DNA of 44,277 nucleotides from Bacteroidota bacterium (GTDB taxonomy: Bacteria > Bacteroidota > Bacteroidia > Bacteroidales > JAAUTT01), in contig JAJYAG010000034.1 of NCBI GenBank assembly GCA_021779665.1, positions 1 to 44,277 of the forward strand, given 5' to 3'. Under the pieces are notes generated by a model that made no database searches, had not been told where the DNA came from, and saw only the letters and a program-made list of their open reading frames with translations. Of the stretch, positions 17,672 through 27,361 are shown piece after piece (the stretch's first letter is position 1; every line of letters begins with the position of its first letter). The position numbers and the translations under genes are program-made.

Positions 17672-19003
17672 TTAAGCATTGTTAACTATTGGGCGGCCGA
17701 TGCTGTAGTAAGTAAAACCCAACTCTTTCATCTCCGAGGGATCATAAATATTTCTTCCATCAAAAATAACTTTGTTTTTCAGAAGTCGCTCAATTACCTT
17801 AAAATTAGGTACACGGAATTCGGGCCATTCAGTTACTAAAAGTAATGCATCCGCATCAAGCAATACATCATAAGCATCTTTTCCATAAAAAATACTGTCG
17901 CCAAGCTTGTGTTTGGCTTCTTTCATGGCTACCGGATCGTATGCTTTAACAGATGCTCCTTCTTTTAAAAGACTTTCAATAATGATGAGTGATGGAGCTT
18001 CACGCATGTCGTCTGTTTGTGGTTTGAAAGAAAGGCCCCATATAGCAAATGTTTTGTTCTTTAAATCGCCTTTATAATGGCTCTTAATTTTATCGAACAT
18101 CACAGATTTTTGTCTGTTATTAACACTTTCAACAGCTTTGAGTATTTCGAGTGAATATTGATAGTCTTTTCCCGTTTTTATCAATGCCTGAACATCTTTT
18201 GGGAAACACGATCCTCCGTAACCTATCCCCGAATATATAAATTTGTTACCAATTCTGGTGTCACTACCAATACCTTTTCTTACCATATTAACATCGGCAC
18301 CTACAATTTCGCATAGGTTTGCTATGTCGTTCATGAACGATATTTTGGTTGCCAGCATTGCGTTTGAGGCATATTTGGTCATTTCGGCTGAATGTATATC
18401 CATGAAAATTAATGGATGTCCATTCAATAAAAATGGTTTGTACAAACGATTAATTGTTTTCTGGGCGGTCTCGGAATCAATACCCACCACAATTCTGTCA
18501 GGTTTTAAAAAGTCTTCAATAGCGTTTCCTTCCTTTAAAAATTCCGGGTTTGAGGCAACATCGAACTTAACATCCACACCTCTTTTTGTAATTTCTTCCT
18601 GAATTGCCGCTTTAACTTTTTTTGCAGTTCCCACCGGAACGGTACTTTTATTAATAACGACCATGTAATGATCGATGTGCTGTCCTATTTCCTTTGCCAC
18701 ACCTAAAACATACTTTAAATCGGCGCTGCCATCTTCGCCCGGAGGAGTTCCAACAGCAATAAAAACAGCATCCGCATCCTGAATGCTTTCTTTCAAACTG
18801 GTTGTAAACGATAAGCGGTTCTTCTCAGTATTTCTCATAACAATCTGATCCAAACCTGGCTCATAAATTGGGATTACCCCTTCTTTTAATTTTTGTATTT
18901 TTTCAGAATTAACATCGACGCATGTGACATTTATACCGGTTTCGGCAAAACATGCACCCGACACTAAACCTACATAACCAGTTCCAATAACTGAAATTTT
19001 CAT
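17672..19003 (-). CDS. ugd: UDP-glucose 6-dehydrogenase
   Basis: A 443-residue enzyme that oxidises UDP-glucose to UDP-glucuronate with two NAD+. The N-terminal Rossmann motif is GTGYVG (7-12). The central part has GTPPGEDGSADL, NPEFLKEGNAI and the catalytic Cys266 in GYGGSCFPKD. The C-terminal UDP-binding domain contains WGLSFKPQTDDMREAPS. It is the first gene of the minus-strand sugar cluster, 41 bp before uxs, and diverges from a response-regulator gene, so the operon promoter should lie within 19004-19184. I could not pick out a clear TAnnTTTG there. Confidence 0.95.
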   Translation of the reverse strand: MKISVIGTGYVGLVSGACFAETGINVTCVDVNSEKIQKLKEGVIPIYEPGLDQIVMRNTEKNRLSFTTSLKESIQDADAVFIAVGTPPGEDGSADLKYVLGVAKEIGQHIDHYMVVINKSTVPVGTAKKVKAAIQEEITKRGVDVKFDVASNPEFLKEGNAIEDFLKPDRIVVGIDSETAQKTINRLYKPFLLNGHPLIFMDIHSAEMTKYASNAMLATKISFMNDIANLCEIVGADVNMVRKGIGSDTRIGNKFIYSGIGYGGSCFPKDVQALIKTGKDYQYSLEILKAVESVNNRQKSVMFDKIKSHYKGDLKNKTFAIWGLSFKPQTDDMREAPSLIIIESLLKEGASVKAYDPVAMKEAKHKLGDSIFYGKDAYDVLLDADALLLVTEWPEFRVPNFKVIERLLKNKVIFDGRNIYDPSEMKELGFTYYSIGRPIVNNA

Positions 19004-19184
19004 ACTTTTATACTGTTTTAAGGGTTTAAGATGGTGAAATTACTTAAATTAGAAAATCTGTAAAAAACTATTTTATTAAACAATTATTATTTGTGGTTAA
19101 ACAATCGAGAAATTTATTAAATCTTATTTAGCAAAGATTTTTTTATTTGTATTTTTATTAAATTTAAGTCAGTATTGGAATTCT

Positions 19185-19562
19185 ATGGCAAAGCTCATTC
19201 TCATAATTGACGATGATCCATTAATACGTCAGTTATTGAAAAGTTATCTCAGTAAGGACTATTCTATCGAACTGAAAAGTGATGGGCAGCAGGCTATATA
19301 TTGGTTAAAGTCGGGCAATAAACCCGATTTGATATTGCTGGATATGGAAATGCCCGAAATGAACGGCAAAGTTTTTATTCATCGAATTAAAACATCAGCA
19401 ATTCATAAGAATATTCCGGTTGTTATTATGTCGGGCTCAAACAGCAATCTTGTTAAAAACAGTTTTATGAAGGCCGGCGCTGCCGACTACATGGTAAAAC
19501 CCTTTCAGAAAGAAACTTTGGATAACGTGCTAAACAAAATATTTAACGAAACTAATTCATAA
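19185..19562 (+). CDS. Stand-alone response regulator (receiver domain only)
   Basis: A 125-residue CheY-like protein with one receiver domain and no output domain. The acidic pocket includes Asp10 and Asp11, the phosphoacceptor is Asp53 in LLDMEMPEMNG, Ser83 lies in VVIMSGS and Lys105 in VKPF. The full active site is present, so it should be phosphorylated. No histidine kinase is encoded nearby. The HPt protein at 38683 is a possible partner, which is only an inference. It diverges from the ugd operon and could connect to surface or motility control. Confidence 0.93.
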   Translation: MAKLILIIDDDPLIRQLLKSYLSKDYSIELKSDGQQAIYWLKSGNKPDLILLDMEMPEMNGKVFIHRIKTSAIHKNIPVVIMSGSNSNLVKNSFMKAGAADYMVKPFQKETLDNVLNKIFNETNS

Positions 19563-19607
19563 AATACACAAATAATAACAATAGCTGCTTATTTTAAAAT
19601 AAAATCA

Positions 19608-19615
19608 TATTTTTG
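19608..19615 (+). promoter_or_regulatory. Candidate -7 promoter element of rpsA
   Basis: TATTTTTG matches the Bacteroidota -7 consensus TAnnTTTG perfectly and would give a leader of about 55 nt before rpsA. A -33 TTTG at the usual spacing is not visible. Confidence 0.5.
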
Positions 19616-19676
19616 CACTTTATTTTTTAAATATAATGTCTAACTCATTAGTTCTTTAATTATTAATTTTTATTAA

Positions 19677-21647
19677 ATGACAGAAAACGAAAAAAACGAA
19701 CTGGAGAACGAGAATATCGAAAACCAGGATTCATTGGATGTAAATTCTGAAGAAATTGAAACTGAAGACGATGTTGTTGAAGTTGAAGACGACGTCGAAG
19801 AAGAAATTGAAGAAGAAGGTATTGACCCTGAAGTCGAAGCCGAAATCCGCAAATTGAAAAGAGAAGAAATTTCTCTTGAAAATTTTGACTGGAACCGTTA
19901 CTCGAACAAATTCGATAACTATTCCAATTCTGAAAGAGATCAGATGGTTTCCATGTACGACAGAACCTTATCTACCATCGTTGAAAACGAATGTATTGAA
20001 GGTACTGTTATTTCGTTAAACAAGCGTGAAGTTGTTATCAACATCGGCTACAAGTCTGAAGGCGTAGTTAGCTTGAACGAATTCAGGTATAATCCTAATC
20101 TTAAACCTGGCGACAAAGTTGAAGTTTATGTTGAAAGCCAGGAAGACAAAAAAGGCCAGCTTTTATTATCGCACAAGAAGGCTCGTGCAATGCGCTCATG
20201 GGACCGTATTAACAAATCGCTCGAACAGGACGAAGTTATTACCGGTTACATTAAATGCCGTACGAAGGGCGGTATGATCGTAGACGTATTTGGAATCGAA
20301 GCATTCTTACCAGGTTCGCAGATTGATGTTAAACCTATCCGCGACTACGATGTATTTGTTGGTAAATCTATGGAATTCAAGGTTGTTAAAATTAACCATG
20401 AATTCAAAAATGTTGTTGTTTCGCACAAAGCTCTTATCGAAGCCGAACTCGAACAACAGAAGAAAGAAATCATTGCCAAACTCGAAAAAGGTCAGGTTCT
20501 TGAAGGAACCGTTAAAAACATCACTTCTTACGGTGTATTTATCGACCTTGGCGGCGTAGATGGTTTAATCCACATTACCGACCTCTCATGGGGCCGCGTA
20601 AACCACCCCGAAGAAATCGTTCAGCTCGATCAGAAGCTCAATGTTGTTATTCTTGACTTCGACGATGCCAAGAAACGTATTGCTCTCGGCTTAAAACAAT
20701 TAACTCCTCATCCATGGGATTCACTCGATGCTAACCTCAAAATTGGCGACAAGGTGAAAGGTAAAGTTGTTGTGATTGCCGATTATGGTGCTTTTGTTGA
20801 AATAGCTCCAGGTGTTGAAGGTTTGATCCACGTTTCGGAAATGAGCTGGTCGCAGCACTTACGCAGCGCTCAGGAATTCCTCAAAGTTGGTGATACTGTT
20901 GAAGCTGTTATTCTTACTCTCGACAGAGAAGAACGTAAGATGTCCCTTGGTATCAAACAACTGAAGGCTGATCCATGGGAAAATATCGAAACCAAATATG
21001 CTGTTAATACAAAACATACTGCTAAAGTTCGCAACTTTACCAACTTTGGTGTGTTTGTAGAAATTGAAGAAGGTGTTGATGGTTTGATTCATATCTCGGA
21101 TCTTTCCTGGACAAAGAAAATCAAACATCCTGCTGAATTCACCCAGATTGGCGACGAAATTGATGTTACCGTACTCGAAATCGACAAGGAAAACCGTCGT
21201 TTGAGCCTTGGTCACAAACAACTCGAAGAAAACCCATGGGATGTATTCGAAACCATCTTTACTGTTGACAGCGTTCACGAAGGTACCGTTGTTGAAATTT
21301 TCGACAAAGGCGCTATCGTAGCTCTTCCTTATGGTGTTGAAGGTTTTGTAACTCCAAAACATCTTGTTAAGGAAGACGGAACTCCTGTGAAAGTTGAAGA
21401 TAAAATGCAGTTTAAAGTGATCGAATTCTCGAAATCGGCCAAGCGCATTATTTTATCTCACAGCAGAGTATTTGAAGACGTTAAGAAAGCCGAGGATAAT
21501 GCAATTAAAAAGGCTGCATCCGATGAAGCAAAAAAAGCAAACAAGAAAATAAAATCTTCACTTGAGAAAACAACTCTCGGAGATATTACCGAACTTGCTG
21601 CTTTGAAAGAAGAAATGGAAGAAAGAGAGAAAAACTCTAAAAAATAA
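19677..21647 (+). CDS. rpsA: 30S ribosomal protein S1
   Basis: A 656-residue protein with six S1/OB-fold RNA-binding repeats, recognisable from their G-x-V...GVFVEI...GLIHISDLSW cores. Repeats 3-5 carry the full LIHxSxxSW signature; 1, 2 and 6 are divergent. S1 binds mRNA on the 30S subunit and helps unfold leaders. About 65 N-terminal residues ahead of the first repeat are extremely acidic (Glu/Asp runs at about 26-55), and the tail is Lys-rich. The ATG at 19677 follows an A/T-rich leader with no Shine-Dalgarno sequence, as usual in this phylum, where S1 may matter more for initiation. Confidence 0.96.
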   Translation: MTENEKNELENENIENQDSLDVNSEEIETEDDVVEVEDDVEEEIEEEGIDPEVEAEIRKLKREEISLENFDWNRYSNKFDNYSNSERDQMVSMYDRTLSTIVENECIEGTVISLNKREVVINIGYKSEGVVSLNEFRYNPNLKPGDKVEVYVESQEDKKGQLLLSHKKARAMRSWDRINKSLEQDEVITGYIKCRTKGGMIVDVFGIEAFLPGSQIDVKPIRDYDVFVGKSMEFKVVKINHEFKNVVVSHKALIEAELEQQKKEIIAKLEKGQVLEGTVKNITSYGVFIDLGGVDGLIHITDLSWGRVNHPEEIVQLDQKLNVVILDFDDAKKRIALGLKQLTPHPWDSLDANLKIGDKVKGKVVVIADYGAFVEIAPGVEGLIHVSEMSWSQHLRSAQEFLKVGDTVEAVILTLDREERKMSLGIKQLKADPWENIETKYAVNTKHTAKVRNFTNFGVFVEIEEGVDGLIHISDLSWTKKIKHPAEFTQIGDEIDVTVLEIDKENRRLSLGHKQLEENPWDVFETIFTVDSVHEGTVVEIFDKGAIVALPYGVEGFVTPKHLVKEDGTPVKVEDKMQFKVIEFSKSAKRIILSHSRVFEDVKKAEDNAIKKAASDEAKKANKKIKSSLEKTTLGDITELAALKEEMEEREKNSKK

Positions 21648-21678
21648 ATTTTAGCATTCACATTAAAATCCTAGTGCA

Positions 21679-22023
21679 ATGGAATTTAAGATCGAAAAAC
21701 ACGAGGAATTTACCTTGATTCAGGTACTCGAAGAAAAACTCGACACCCACATTGCCCCGACTCTTAAGTCGGAATTAGTACTCATCTCAGGCAACGGAGA
21801 AAAGAATATCGTTCTCGATCTGAGCAAATGCAGGTACTGTGATTCTTCAGGGTTAAGTTCCATACTGGTTGCTAACCGGTTATGTAAAAATGCTGGAGGT
21901 ACATTTGTGTTAACTGGTTTAAATGATGCTGTTGAAAGACTCATCACCATTTCTCAGCTCGACACAGTATTAAATATCTCTGGCTCAGTAGACGAAGGAA
22001 TTGCACTGATTTCAAAAGCTTAG
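21679..22023 (+). CDS. STAS-domain anti-sigma-factor antagonist-like protein
   Basis: A 114-residue single STAS domain of the SpoIIAA/RsbV type. The phosphorylation loop DSSGL is at 55-59, with Ser57 at the position phosphorylated in SpoIIAA. Such proteins switch partners when phosphorylated by a GHKL-type kinase and dephosphorylated by a PP2C phosphatase. The gene sits 31 nt after rpsA and 18 nt before rnz on the same strand, so it may be co-transcribed with them. No cognate kinase or phosphatase gene adjoins it. A second STAS protein is at 38327. Confidence 0.92.
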   Translation: MEFKIEKHEEFTLIQVLEEKLDTHIAPTLKSELVLISGNGEKNIVLDLSKCRYCDSSGLSSILVANRLCKNAGGTFVLTGLNDAVERLITISQLDTVLNISGSVDEGIALISKA

Positions 22024-22041
22024 TGCTTTTGATAGGATGGA

Positions 22042-22953
22042 ATGAAATTTTCTTTGACCATATTGGGTAGCAGTTCTGCGCTACCCACTTCTGATAGATT
22101 TTTAACCGCTCAGGTACTTAATGTAAATGAGCGGTTTTTTTTACTTGATTGCGGGGAAGGAACGCAGATTCAGTTGCGCCGTTGCCGTGTCCCTTTTGGG
22201 AAAATCAAACACATATTTATCAGTCATTTACATGGGGATCATGTTTTTGGTTTACCGGGACTGATTTCTACTTTCAATCTCCTGGGCCGGTTGGACGATT
22301 TGCATATCTATGCCCATAAATCCCTTAAACAAATCCTGAATCAGTTTCTCGGACAGTTTTACATTAAACTTGGGTTTAACCTTATTTATCATGTTCTTGA
22401 TGAGGAGAACTATTCACTCATCTATGAAGATAAAACTATGGAGGTTTATTCTTTTCCTCTAAAACATCGCATTCTTTGCAATGGTTTTTTATTTAAAGAA
22501 AAGCCCAAACCCAGAAATCTGCGAAAAGATGCCATCGAGTTTTACAATATACCTGTCAGGGACCGCGTGAATATTAAAAACGGTGCCGACTTTGTAAGTG
22601 AAGACGGAACTGTTATTCCGAATGAACGACTCACGATAAGTCCTCCTAAAAGTAAAAGTTATGCATATTTAACCGATACTGAGTTTTTACCTTCAGTTGC
22701 CTTATATATTCAGGAAGTCGAATTATTATATCACGAAGCTACCTTTCTGGATGAAGATACCATACTTGCTTCAGAAACTGGTCATTCTGCTGCTTCACAG
22801 GCTGCTCAGATTGCGGCTCTTGCAAATGCTTCGAGGTTGGTTCTTGGTCATTTTTCCACCCGCTACCACGATTTGGATGTCTTTAAAACACAGGCTCAAA
22901 AGACTTTCAATAATGTTGAACTAGCCCGCGACGGCGTTGTTTTCGAAGTTTAA
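22042..22953 (+). CDS. rnz: Ribonuclease Z
   Basis: A 303-residue metallo-beta-lactamase-fold endonuclease that trims tRNA 3' trailers. This is useful here because the tRNA-Pro gene lacks an encoded CCA. The zinc motif HxHxDH is His62-Leu-His64-Gly-Asp66-His67. Later ligands appear in LTDTEF, YHEATF and LGHFSTRY. A purine-rich AGGATGGA lies just before the ATG, one of the few ribosome-binding-like sequences in the window. Length is normal for the short RNase Z form. Confidence 0.95.
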   Translation: MKFSLTILGSSSALPTSDRFLTAQVLNVNERFFLLDCGEGTQIQLRRCRVPFGKIKHIFISHLHGDHVFGLPGLISTFNLLGRLDDLHIYAHKSLKQILNQFLGQFYIKLGFNLIYHVLDEENYSLIYEDKTMEVYSFPLKHRILCNGFLFKEKPKPRNLRKDAIEFYNIPVRDRVNIKNGADFVSEDGTVIPNERLTISPPKSKSYAYLTDTEFLPSVALYIQEVELLYHEATFLDEDTILASETGHSAASQAAQIAALANASRLVLGHFSTRYHDLDVFKTQAQKTFNNVELARDGVVFEV

Positions 22954-22989
22954 TTCTAAATATACGATCTCGGTTTAGGAGTAATTATA

Positions 22990-22997
22990 TATTTTTG
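22990..22997 (+). promoter_or_regulatory. Candidate -7 promoter element of guaA
   Basis: TATTTTTG is a perfect TAnnTTTG match 21 nt before the guaA ATG, implying a very short leader of about 15 nt. There is no clear -33 element. Confidence 0.5.
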
Positions 22998-23018
22998 GCA
23001 AAAATTAAAACATTATAA

Positions 23019-24548
23019 ATGCAGGAAAAAATTATAATTCTGGATTTTGGGTCCCAGTACACCCAGTTAATAGCCAGAAGAGTACGTGAGTTGAATGTTT
23101 ATTGTGAAATTATGCCTTATTACCATATTCCTGATATGAATGAACAGGTAAAAGGTATTATACTTTCCGGAAGTCCTTCATCAGTCCGGGATGAAATAGC
23201 TCCCAAACCTAATCTGAGTGGTATCAAGGGGAAATATCCTGTTTTGGGAATTTGTTATGGTGCTCAGTATTTATCTCATTTTTTTGGTGGTGAAGTTCTG
23301 CCTTCCTCATCTCGTGAGTATGGAAGGGCTAACCTTGAATTTATAGATCCCAATGCTAAATTATTGAAGGGCGTTTCTGTAAATACTCAGGTTTGGATGT
23401 CGCATGGCGATACAATAGCTTCTATTCCCCAGGAATACAAAATTGTTGCCAGTACCGGACATGTTAAGGTTGGCGCTTACGAATCAACCGCCGAGCCAAC
23501 TTTTGGTTTGCAGTTTCATCCTGAGGTTTATCATACAACAGAAGGGCTTCAGATACTCAAAAATTTTCTGGTAGATGTTTGTGGGTGCAAACAGGACTGG
23601 ACTCCTGCATCTTTTATAGAAAGCACAGTTAACGAGTTAAAGAATACCCTTAAAGATGATAAAGTTGTATTGGGACTTTCCGGTGGGGTAGATTCGTCGG
23701 TTGCGGCTATTTTAATTCATAAAGCGATAGGTGCAAGCCTCACCTGTATTTTTGTGGATAATGGACTTCTACGCAAAAATGAGTTTGAAAAAGTTCTCGA
23801 TTCCTACAAACACATGGGGCTGAATGTCATCGGGGTTGATGCTAAAGCTAAATTTTTAGACGATTTAAAAGGAGTTACCGATCCTGAGAAAAAAAGAAAG
23901 AGCATAGGAAAGAACTTTATTGAGGTTTTCGATGTTGAAGCTCATAAGATTAAGGATGTAAAGTGGCTCGGTCAGGGTACTATTTATCCTGATATCATCG
24001 AGTCTGTTTCAGTTAACGGGCCTTCTGCAACTATTAAATCTCATCATAATGTTGGAGGACTGCCCGAAAAAATGCATCTAAAAGTTATTGAACCTTTGAA
24101 ACTTTTATTTAAAGATGAAGTAAGAAGAGTAGGAACGGCTTTGGGTATATCTCCTGATATTCTGAACAGACATCCTTTCCCAGGTCCTGGCTTAGGAATA
24201 CGAATTCTTGGAGAAGTAACTGCCGAGAAAGTCAGGATTATTCAGGAAGTTGATGATATTTATATCGAAGGATTGAAACAATGGGGATTGTACAATCAGG
24301 TTTGGCAGGCAGCAGCTATATTGTTGCCGGTTCAATCGGTAGGAGTTATGGGCGACGAAAGAACCTACGAAAATGTGGTGGCATTGCGCGCCGTATCATC
24401 TACTGATGGGATGACCGCAGATTGGTGTCACCTTCCGTACGAATTTTTAAGTAAAGTTTCGAACGATATTATTAATAAAGTAAGAGGAGTGAACAGGGTA
24501 GTTTATGATATTAGCTCTAAACCTCCTGCAACAATTGAATGGGAATAA
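23019..24548 (+). CDS. guaA: GMP synthase (glutamine-hydrolysing)
   Basis: A 509-residue enzyme that aminates XMP to GMP using glutamine and ATP. The N-terminal class I glutaminase has Cys79 in GICYGAQ and the His167/Glu169 pair in LQFHPEV. The PP-loop of the ATP pyrophosphatase domain is SGGVDSS (221-227). The C-terminal dimerisation domain ends [17 protein letters not shown], the invariant GuaA tail. Length and motifs are standard. Confidence 0.97.
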   Translation: MQEKIIILDFGSQYTQLIARRVRELNVYCEIMPYYHIPDMNEQVKGIILSGSPSSVRDEIAPKPNLSGIKGKYPVLGICYGAQYLSHFFGGEVLPSSSREYGRANLEFIDPNAKLLKGVSVNTQVWMSHGDTIASIPQEYKIVASTGHVKVGAYESTAEPTFGLQFHPEVYHTTEGLQILKNFLVDVCGCKQDWTPASFIESTVNELKNTLKDDKVVLGLSGGVDSSVAAILIHKAIGASLTCIFVDNGLLRKNEFEKVLDSYKHMGLNVIGVDAKAKFLDDLKGVTDPEKKRKSIGKNFIEVFDVEAHKIKDVKWLGQGTIYPDIIESVSVNGPSATIKSHHNVGGLPEKMHLKVIEPLKLLFKDEVRRVGTALGISPDILNRHPFPGPGLGIRILGEVTAEKVRIIQEVDDIYIEGLKQWGLYNQVWQAAAILLPVQSVGVMGDERTYENVVALRAVSSTDGMTADWCHLPYEFLSKVSNDIINKVRGVNRVVYDISSKPPATIEWE

Positions 24549-24583
24549 AATTTTCGGGCCAGTATTTCGTTATGTAGTGAAAT

Positions 24584-26185
24584 TTGAGACGATTGAACAT
24601 ACATATAAAAAAGGGTATTATCTTTTTCCTGCTTTTTGCTTTTCCTTTAATTGGAAATGCCCAGATTGATGGTGGAATAAAGTTTGCCAAGCTGTTAGGC
24701 TGGCTAGAAACTTATTATGTTGATACGGTTGATATTAATAAGCTTACAGATCGCGCTATTATTGAGCTTCTTCAGAAGCTTGATCCGCATTCATCCTATG
24801 CAACCAAGGAAGAAGTTGATGAACTTAACGAACCTTTGAAAGGTAATTTTGAAGGTGTTGGGATAACTTTTAGCATTTTCAGGGACACCATAATGGTTTT
24901 AAATCCTATGATGGGTGGCCCATCCGATAAGGCAGGCATTAAAGCAGGCGACCGGATTATTAAGATTGATAATCAGGATTTCGTTGGAAAGGGAATCAAG
25001 TCAGATGATGTTTATTCCAAGCTAAGAGGTAAGAAAGGATCAACTGTTGTATTAACCGTAAGACGTAAATCGGCTCCCGATCTTTTGTCGTTCACAGTTA
25101 CGCGTGACAGAATACCGATTCACAGTGTGGAAGCTTCATATAAAGCAACCAATGGTGTAGGATATATAAAAATAAGCAGGTTTTCCTCCAATACAATTCC
25201 CGAATTTAGAGAAGCTTTGGCAAAACTGAAAAAGCAGAATGTCAACAGCCTTATTCTTGATCTGGGTGGAAATGGCGGGGGATTTCTGGATGTTGCGGTT
25301 TCTTTGGCCGACGAATTTCTTGATAAACAAAAATTAATTCTTTATACCCAGGGAAATCATAATCCTAAGAAGGAATATATAACTTCTGGCAAAGGCAACT
25401 TTGAAAAAGGTAAACTGGTTGTGATTATTGATGAGTCCTCTGCTTCAGCTTCCGAAATTTTTGCAGGGGCTGTTCAGGACTGGGACCGGGGTATTCTTGT
25501 TGGCCGTCGTACCTTTGGAAAAGGTTTGGTACAACGTCCTTTGATGTTCCCCGATGGTTCTATGGTCCGGCTTACCATTGCACGTTATTATACTCCAACA
25601 GGCAGGTTGATTCAGAAATCTTATCGCAATGGCTATCAGGATTATTCCAAGGATCTTATGCGGCGGGTTAATAATGGTGAGCTCACAAATGAATCAAAGA
25701 ATCACTTTGATGATACCGTGAAATATTACACTCTGGAAAAGAAAAGAGTGGTTTACGGAGGAGGTGGAATTATGCCGGATGTTTTTGTGTCAGTTGATAC
25801 TTCTTCTTATAAAAAGGAAATTCGTTCTATTATTTCCAGAGGTGTAGTGAATAGATTTGTTATTGATTATATTGATAAGAACAGGGAGACTTTATCAAAA
25901 AAGTACAAATCCTTTGATTCTTTTAATGACAAGTTTCCCGGAGAGGAACCGCTATTTGATGCTTTTTATGCGCTTTATAAAAACGAAAATCCTCAAAAAG
26001 AATTATTATTGAGTGATGATGCCCAAAAGTATTTATTGACGGTAATTAAAGCCTATATAGCGCGCGATCTCTGGGGCAACAGTGAGTTTTACCAGGTCTT
26101 TAATCAAACTGAAGAGGAATTTACCACCGCTCTTCAAGTACTTGAAAATTGGCAATCCTATTTAACAAAACTTCATCTGAAATAA
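24584..26185 (+). CDS. S41 family C-terminal-processing peptidase
   Basis: An exported serine protease of 533 residues. A hydrophobic signal segment (about 11-26, ending IGNAQ) is followed by a PDZ domain (about 85-160) and the S41 catalytic core. Aligning with the Prc/CtpA motif SASASE...FGKG gives a Ser288-Lys313 dyad. These proteases trim or degrade envelope proteins. The start is TTG at 24584 with a second in-frame TTG at 24593; an in-frame ATG at 24572 is followed at once by a stop. Both candidates keep the signal peptide. The stop is 3 nt before the pnuC start, so it heads a likely operon with pnuC and the kinase gene. Confidence 0.93.
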   Translation: MRRLNIHIKKGIIFFLLFAFPLIGNAQIDGGIKFAKLLGWLETYYVDTVDINKLTDRAIIELLQKLDPHSSYATKEEVDELNEPLKGNFEGVGITFSIFRDTIMVLNPMMGGPSDKAGIKAGDRIIKIDNQDFVGKGIKSDDVYSKLRGKKGSTVVLTVRRKSAPDLLSFTVTRDRIPIHSVEASYKATNGVGYIKISRFSSNTIPEFREALAKLKKQNVNSLILDLGGNGGGFLDVAVSLADEFLDKQKLILYTQGNHNPKKEYITSGKGNFEKGKLVVIIDESSASASEIFAGAVQDWDRGILVGRRTFGKGLVQRPLMFPDGSMVRLTIARYYTPTGRLIQKSYRNGYQDYSKDLMRRVNNGELTNESKNHFDDTVKYYTLEKKRVVYGGGGIMPDVFVSVDTSSYKKEIRSIISRGVVNRFVIDYIDKNRETLSKKYKSFDSFNDKFPGEEPLFDAFYALYKNENPQKELLLSDDAQKYLLTVIKAYIARDLWGNSEFYQVFNQTEEEFTTALQVLENWQSYLTKLHLK

Positions 26186-26188
26186 ATT

Positions 26189-26770
26189 GTGGATATAATT
26201 TCTGAGTATGCCTTTTTAATTGAAATTATTGGCGCAGTTTTGAGCGTTATTTATCTTTTTTTCTCCATAAGGAAGAGCATTTGGTTATGGCCGGTTGGGT
26301 TATTGGCTTCTGCATTTTATATAATAGTATTTTTTTATAGTAAGCTTTATGCCGAAATGGGTCTTCAGGTATATTATATTGGAGTAAGTATTTATGGTTG
26401 GTATTATTGGATGTTTGGGAAAAAGGAAAGCCAGAATGTCAATTTACCTGTTTCGAAACTGGATTTAAAACATTCTGTATATTATTCACTTGCTTTCGTT
26501 TTCTTTTATTCTGGCTTATATTTTATATTAAAAGGATTTACCGATTCTCCTATACCTGGTTGGGATTCTTTGGCTACTGCTCTTAGCCTGGTAGGAACTT
26601 GGATGTTAGCAAAAAAGATTCTTGAAAACTGGCTTGTTTGGATAGTCGCAGATGCTCTTTGTATTGGAATATCGTTTTATAAAGGTTTGTATTTTACTTC
26701 GGGTCTATTTGTTATCTATACCGTCATGGCCTTTATTGGATATTTGAACTGGAAAAAACTTCAGAATTAA
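26189..26770 (+). CDS. pnuC: Nicotinamide riboside transporter PnuC
   Basis: A 193-residue integral membrane protein with about seven hydrophobic segments and PnuC motifs such as WLWPVGLLAS and YYIGVSIYGWYYW. It takes up nicotinamide riboside, which the kinase encoded next traps by phosphorylation. The start is taken as GTG 26189, 3 nt after the protease stop. The stop codon TAA shares its last A with the ATG of the next gene, so translation is probably coupled. Confidence 0.93.
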   Translation: MDIISEYAFLIEIIGAVLSVIYLFFSIRKSIWLWPVGLLASAFYIIVFFYSKLYAEMGLQVYYIGVSIYGWYYWMFGKKESQNVNLPVSKLDLKHSVYYSLAFVFFYSGLYFILKGFTDSPIPGWDSLATALSLVGTWMLAKKILENWLVWIVADALCIGISFYKGLYFTSGLFVIYTVMAFIGYLNWKKLQN

Positions 26771-27300
26771 TGGATCCGGTAAGGATAGTTATAACTGGTC
26801 CGGAATCGACCGGAAAATCAACTTTAACATTTCAACTGGCTCAACATTTTAATGCTGTGTGTATTGAGGAATTTGCCCGCAGTTACATACAAAACCTTCA
26901 TCGTCCTTACAATTATGAAGATATTGAGATTATAGCCCGAAAACAGATCGAAGATTTTAAGAAAACCGAAAATCTACATTCGAAACTTTTTTTTATTGAT
27001 ACATACCTGATTATAACAAAGGTGTGGTTCGATGTGGTCTATAAAACTTCACCGCAATGGATTGAAGATGAATTGAGAAATTCGAAAATAGACATGTTTC
27101 TTTTATGTGCTCCCGACTTGCCGTGGGAAAAAGATGAAGTGAGGGAGAATGGCGGAGAAATGAGGAATTGGCTTTTTGAGGAATATAAAAAGAATATAAT
27201 TAAATATAACTTTGCATACCGGATTGTGAACGGATTTGAAGAGTCGCGCTTAAACAACGCAATAAGTCATGTCGAAGCCTATCTAGGATTACGGACTTAA
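26770..27300 (+). CDS. NadR-like nicotinamide riboside kinase
   Basis: A 176-residue P-loop kinase that matches the C-terminal kinase domain of NadR. The Walker A motif GPESTGKS lies at about 10-17, and EEFARSY follows at about 36-42. It has neither the NMN adenylyltransferase domain nor the DNA-binding domain of full NadR, as is usual in Bacteroidota. It should phosphorylate imported nicotinamide riboside to NMN for NAD salvage. Direct coupling with pnuC supports this. Confidence 0.9.
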   Translation: MDPVRIVITGPESTGKSTLTFQLAQHFNAVCIEEFARSYIQNLHRPYNYEDIEIIARKQIEDFKKTENLHSKLFFIDTYLIITKVWFDVVYKTSPQWIEDELRNSKIDMFLLCAPDLPWEKDEVRENGGEMRNWLFEEYKKNIIKYNFAYRIVNGFEESRLNNAISHVEAYLGLRT

Positions 27301-27361
27301 TTCATTCTAATTCCATGTTCAAATTTGTGTATCTTTACATTCATATAGAATTAGTGTTATA

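Noticed and set aside
20859-21362. 167-codon minus-strand open frame inside rpsA
   Set aside because: Antisense to conserved S1 repeats; Phe/Asn-rich translation typical of a shadow frame.
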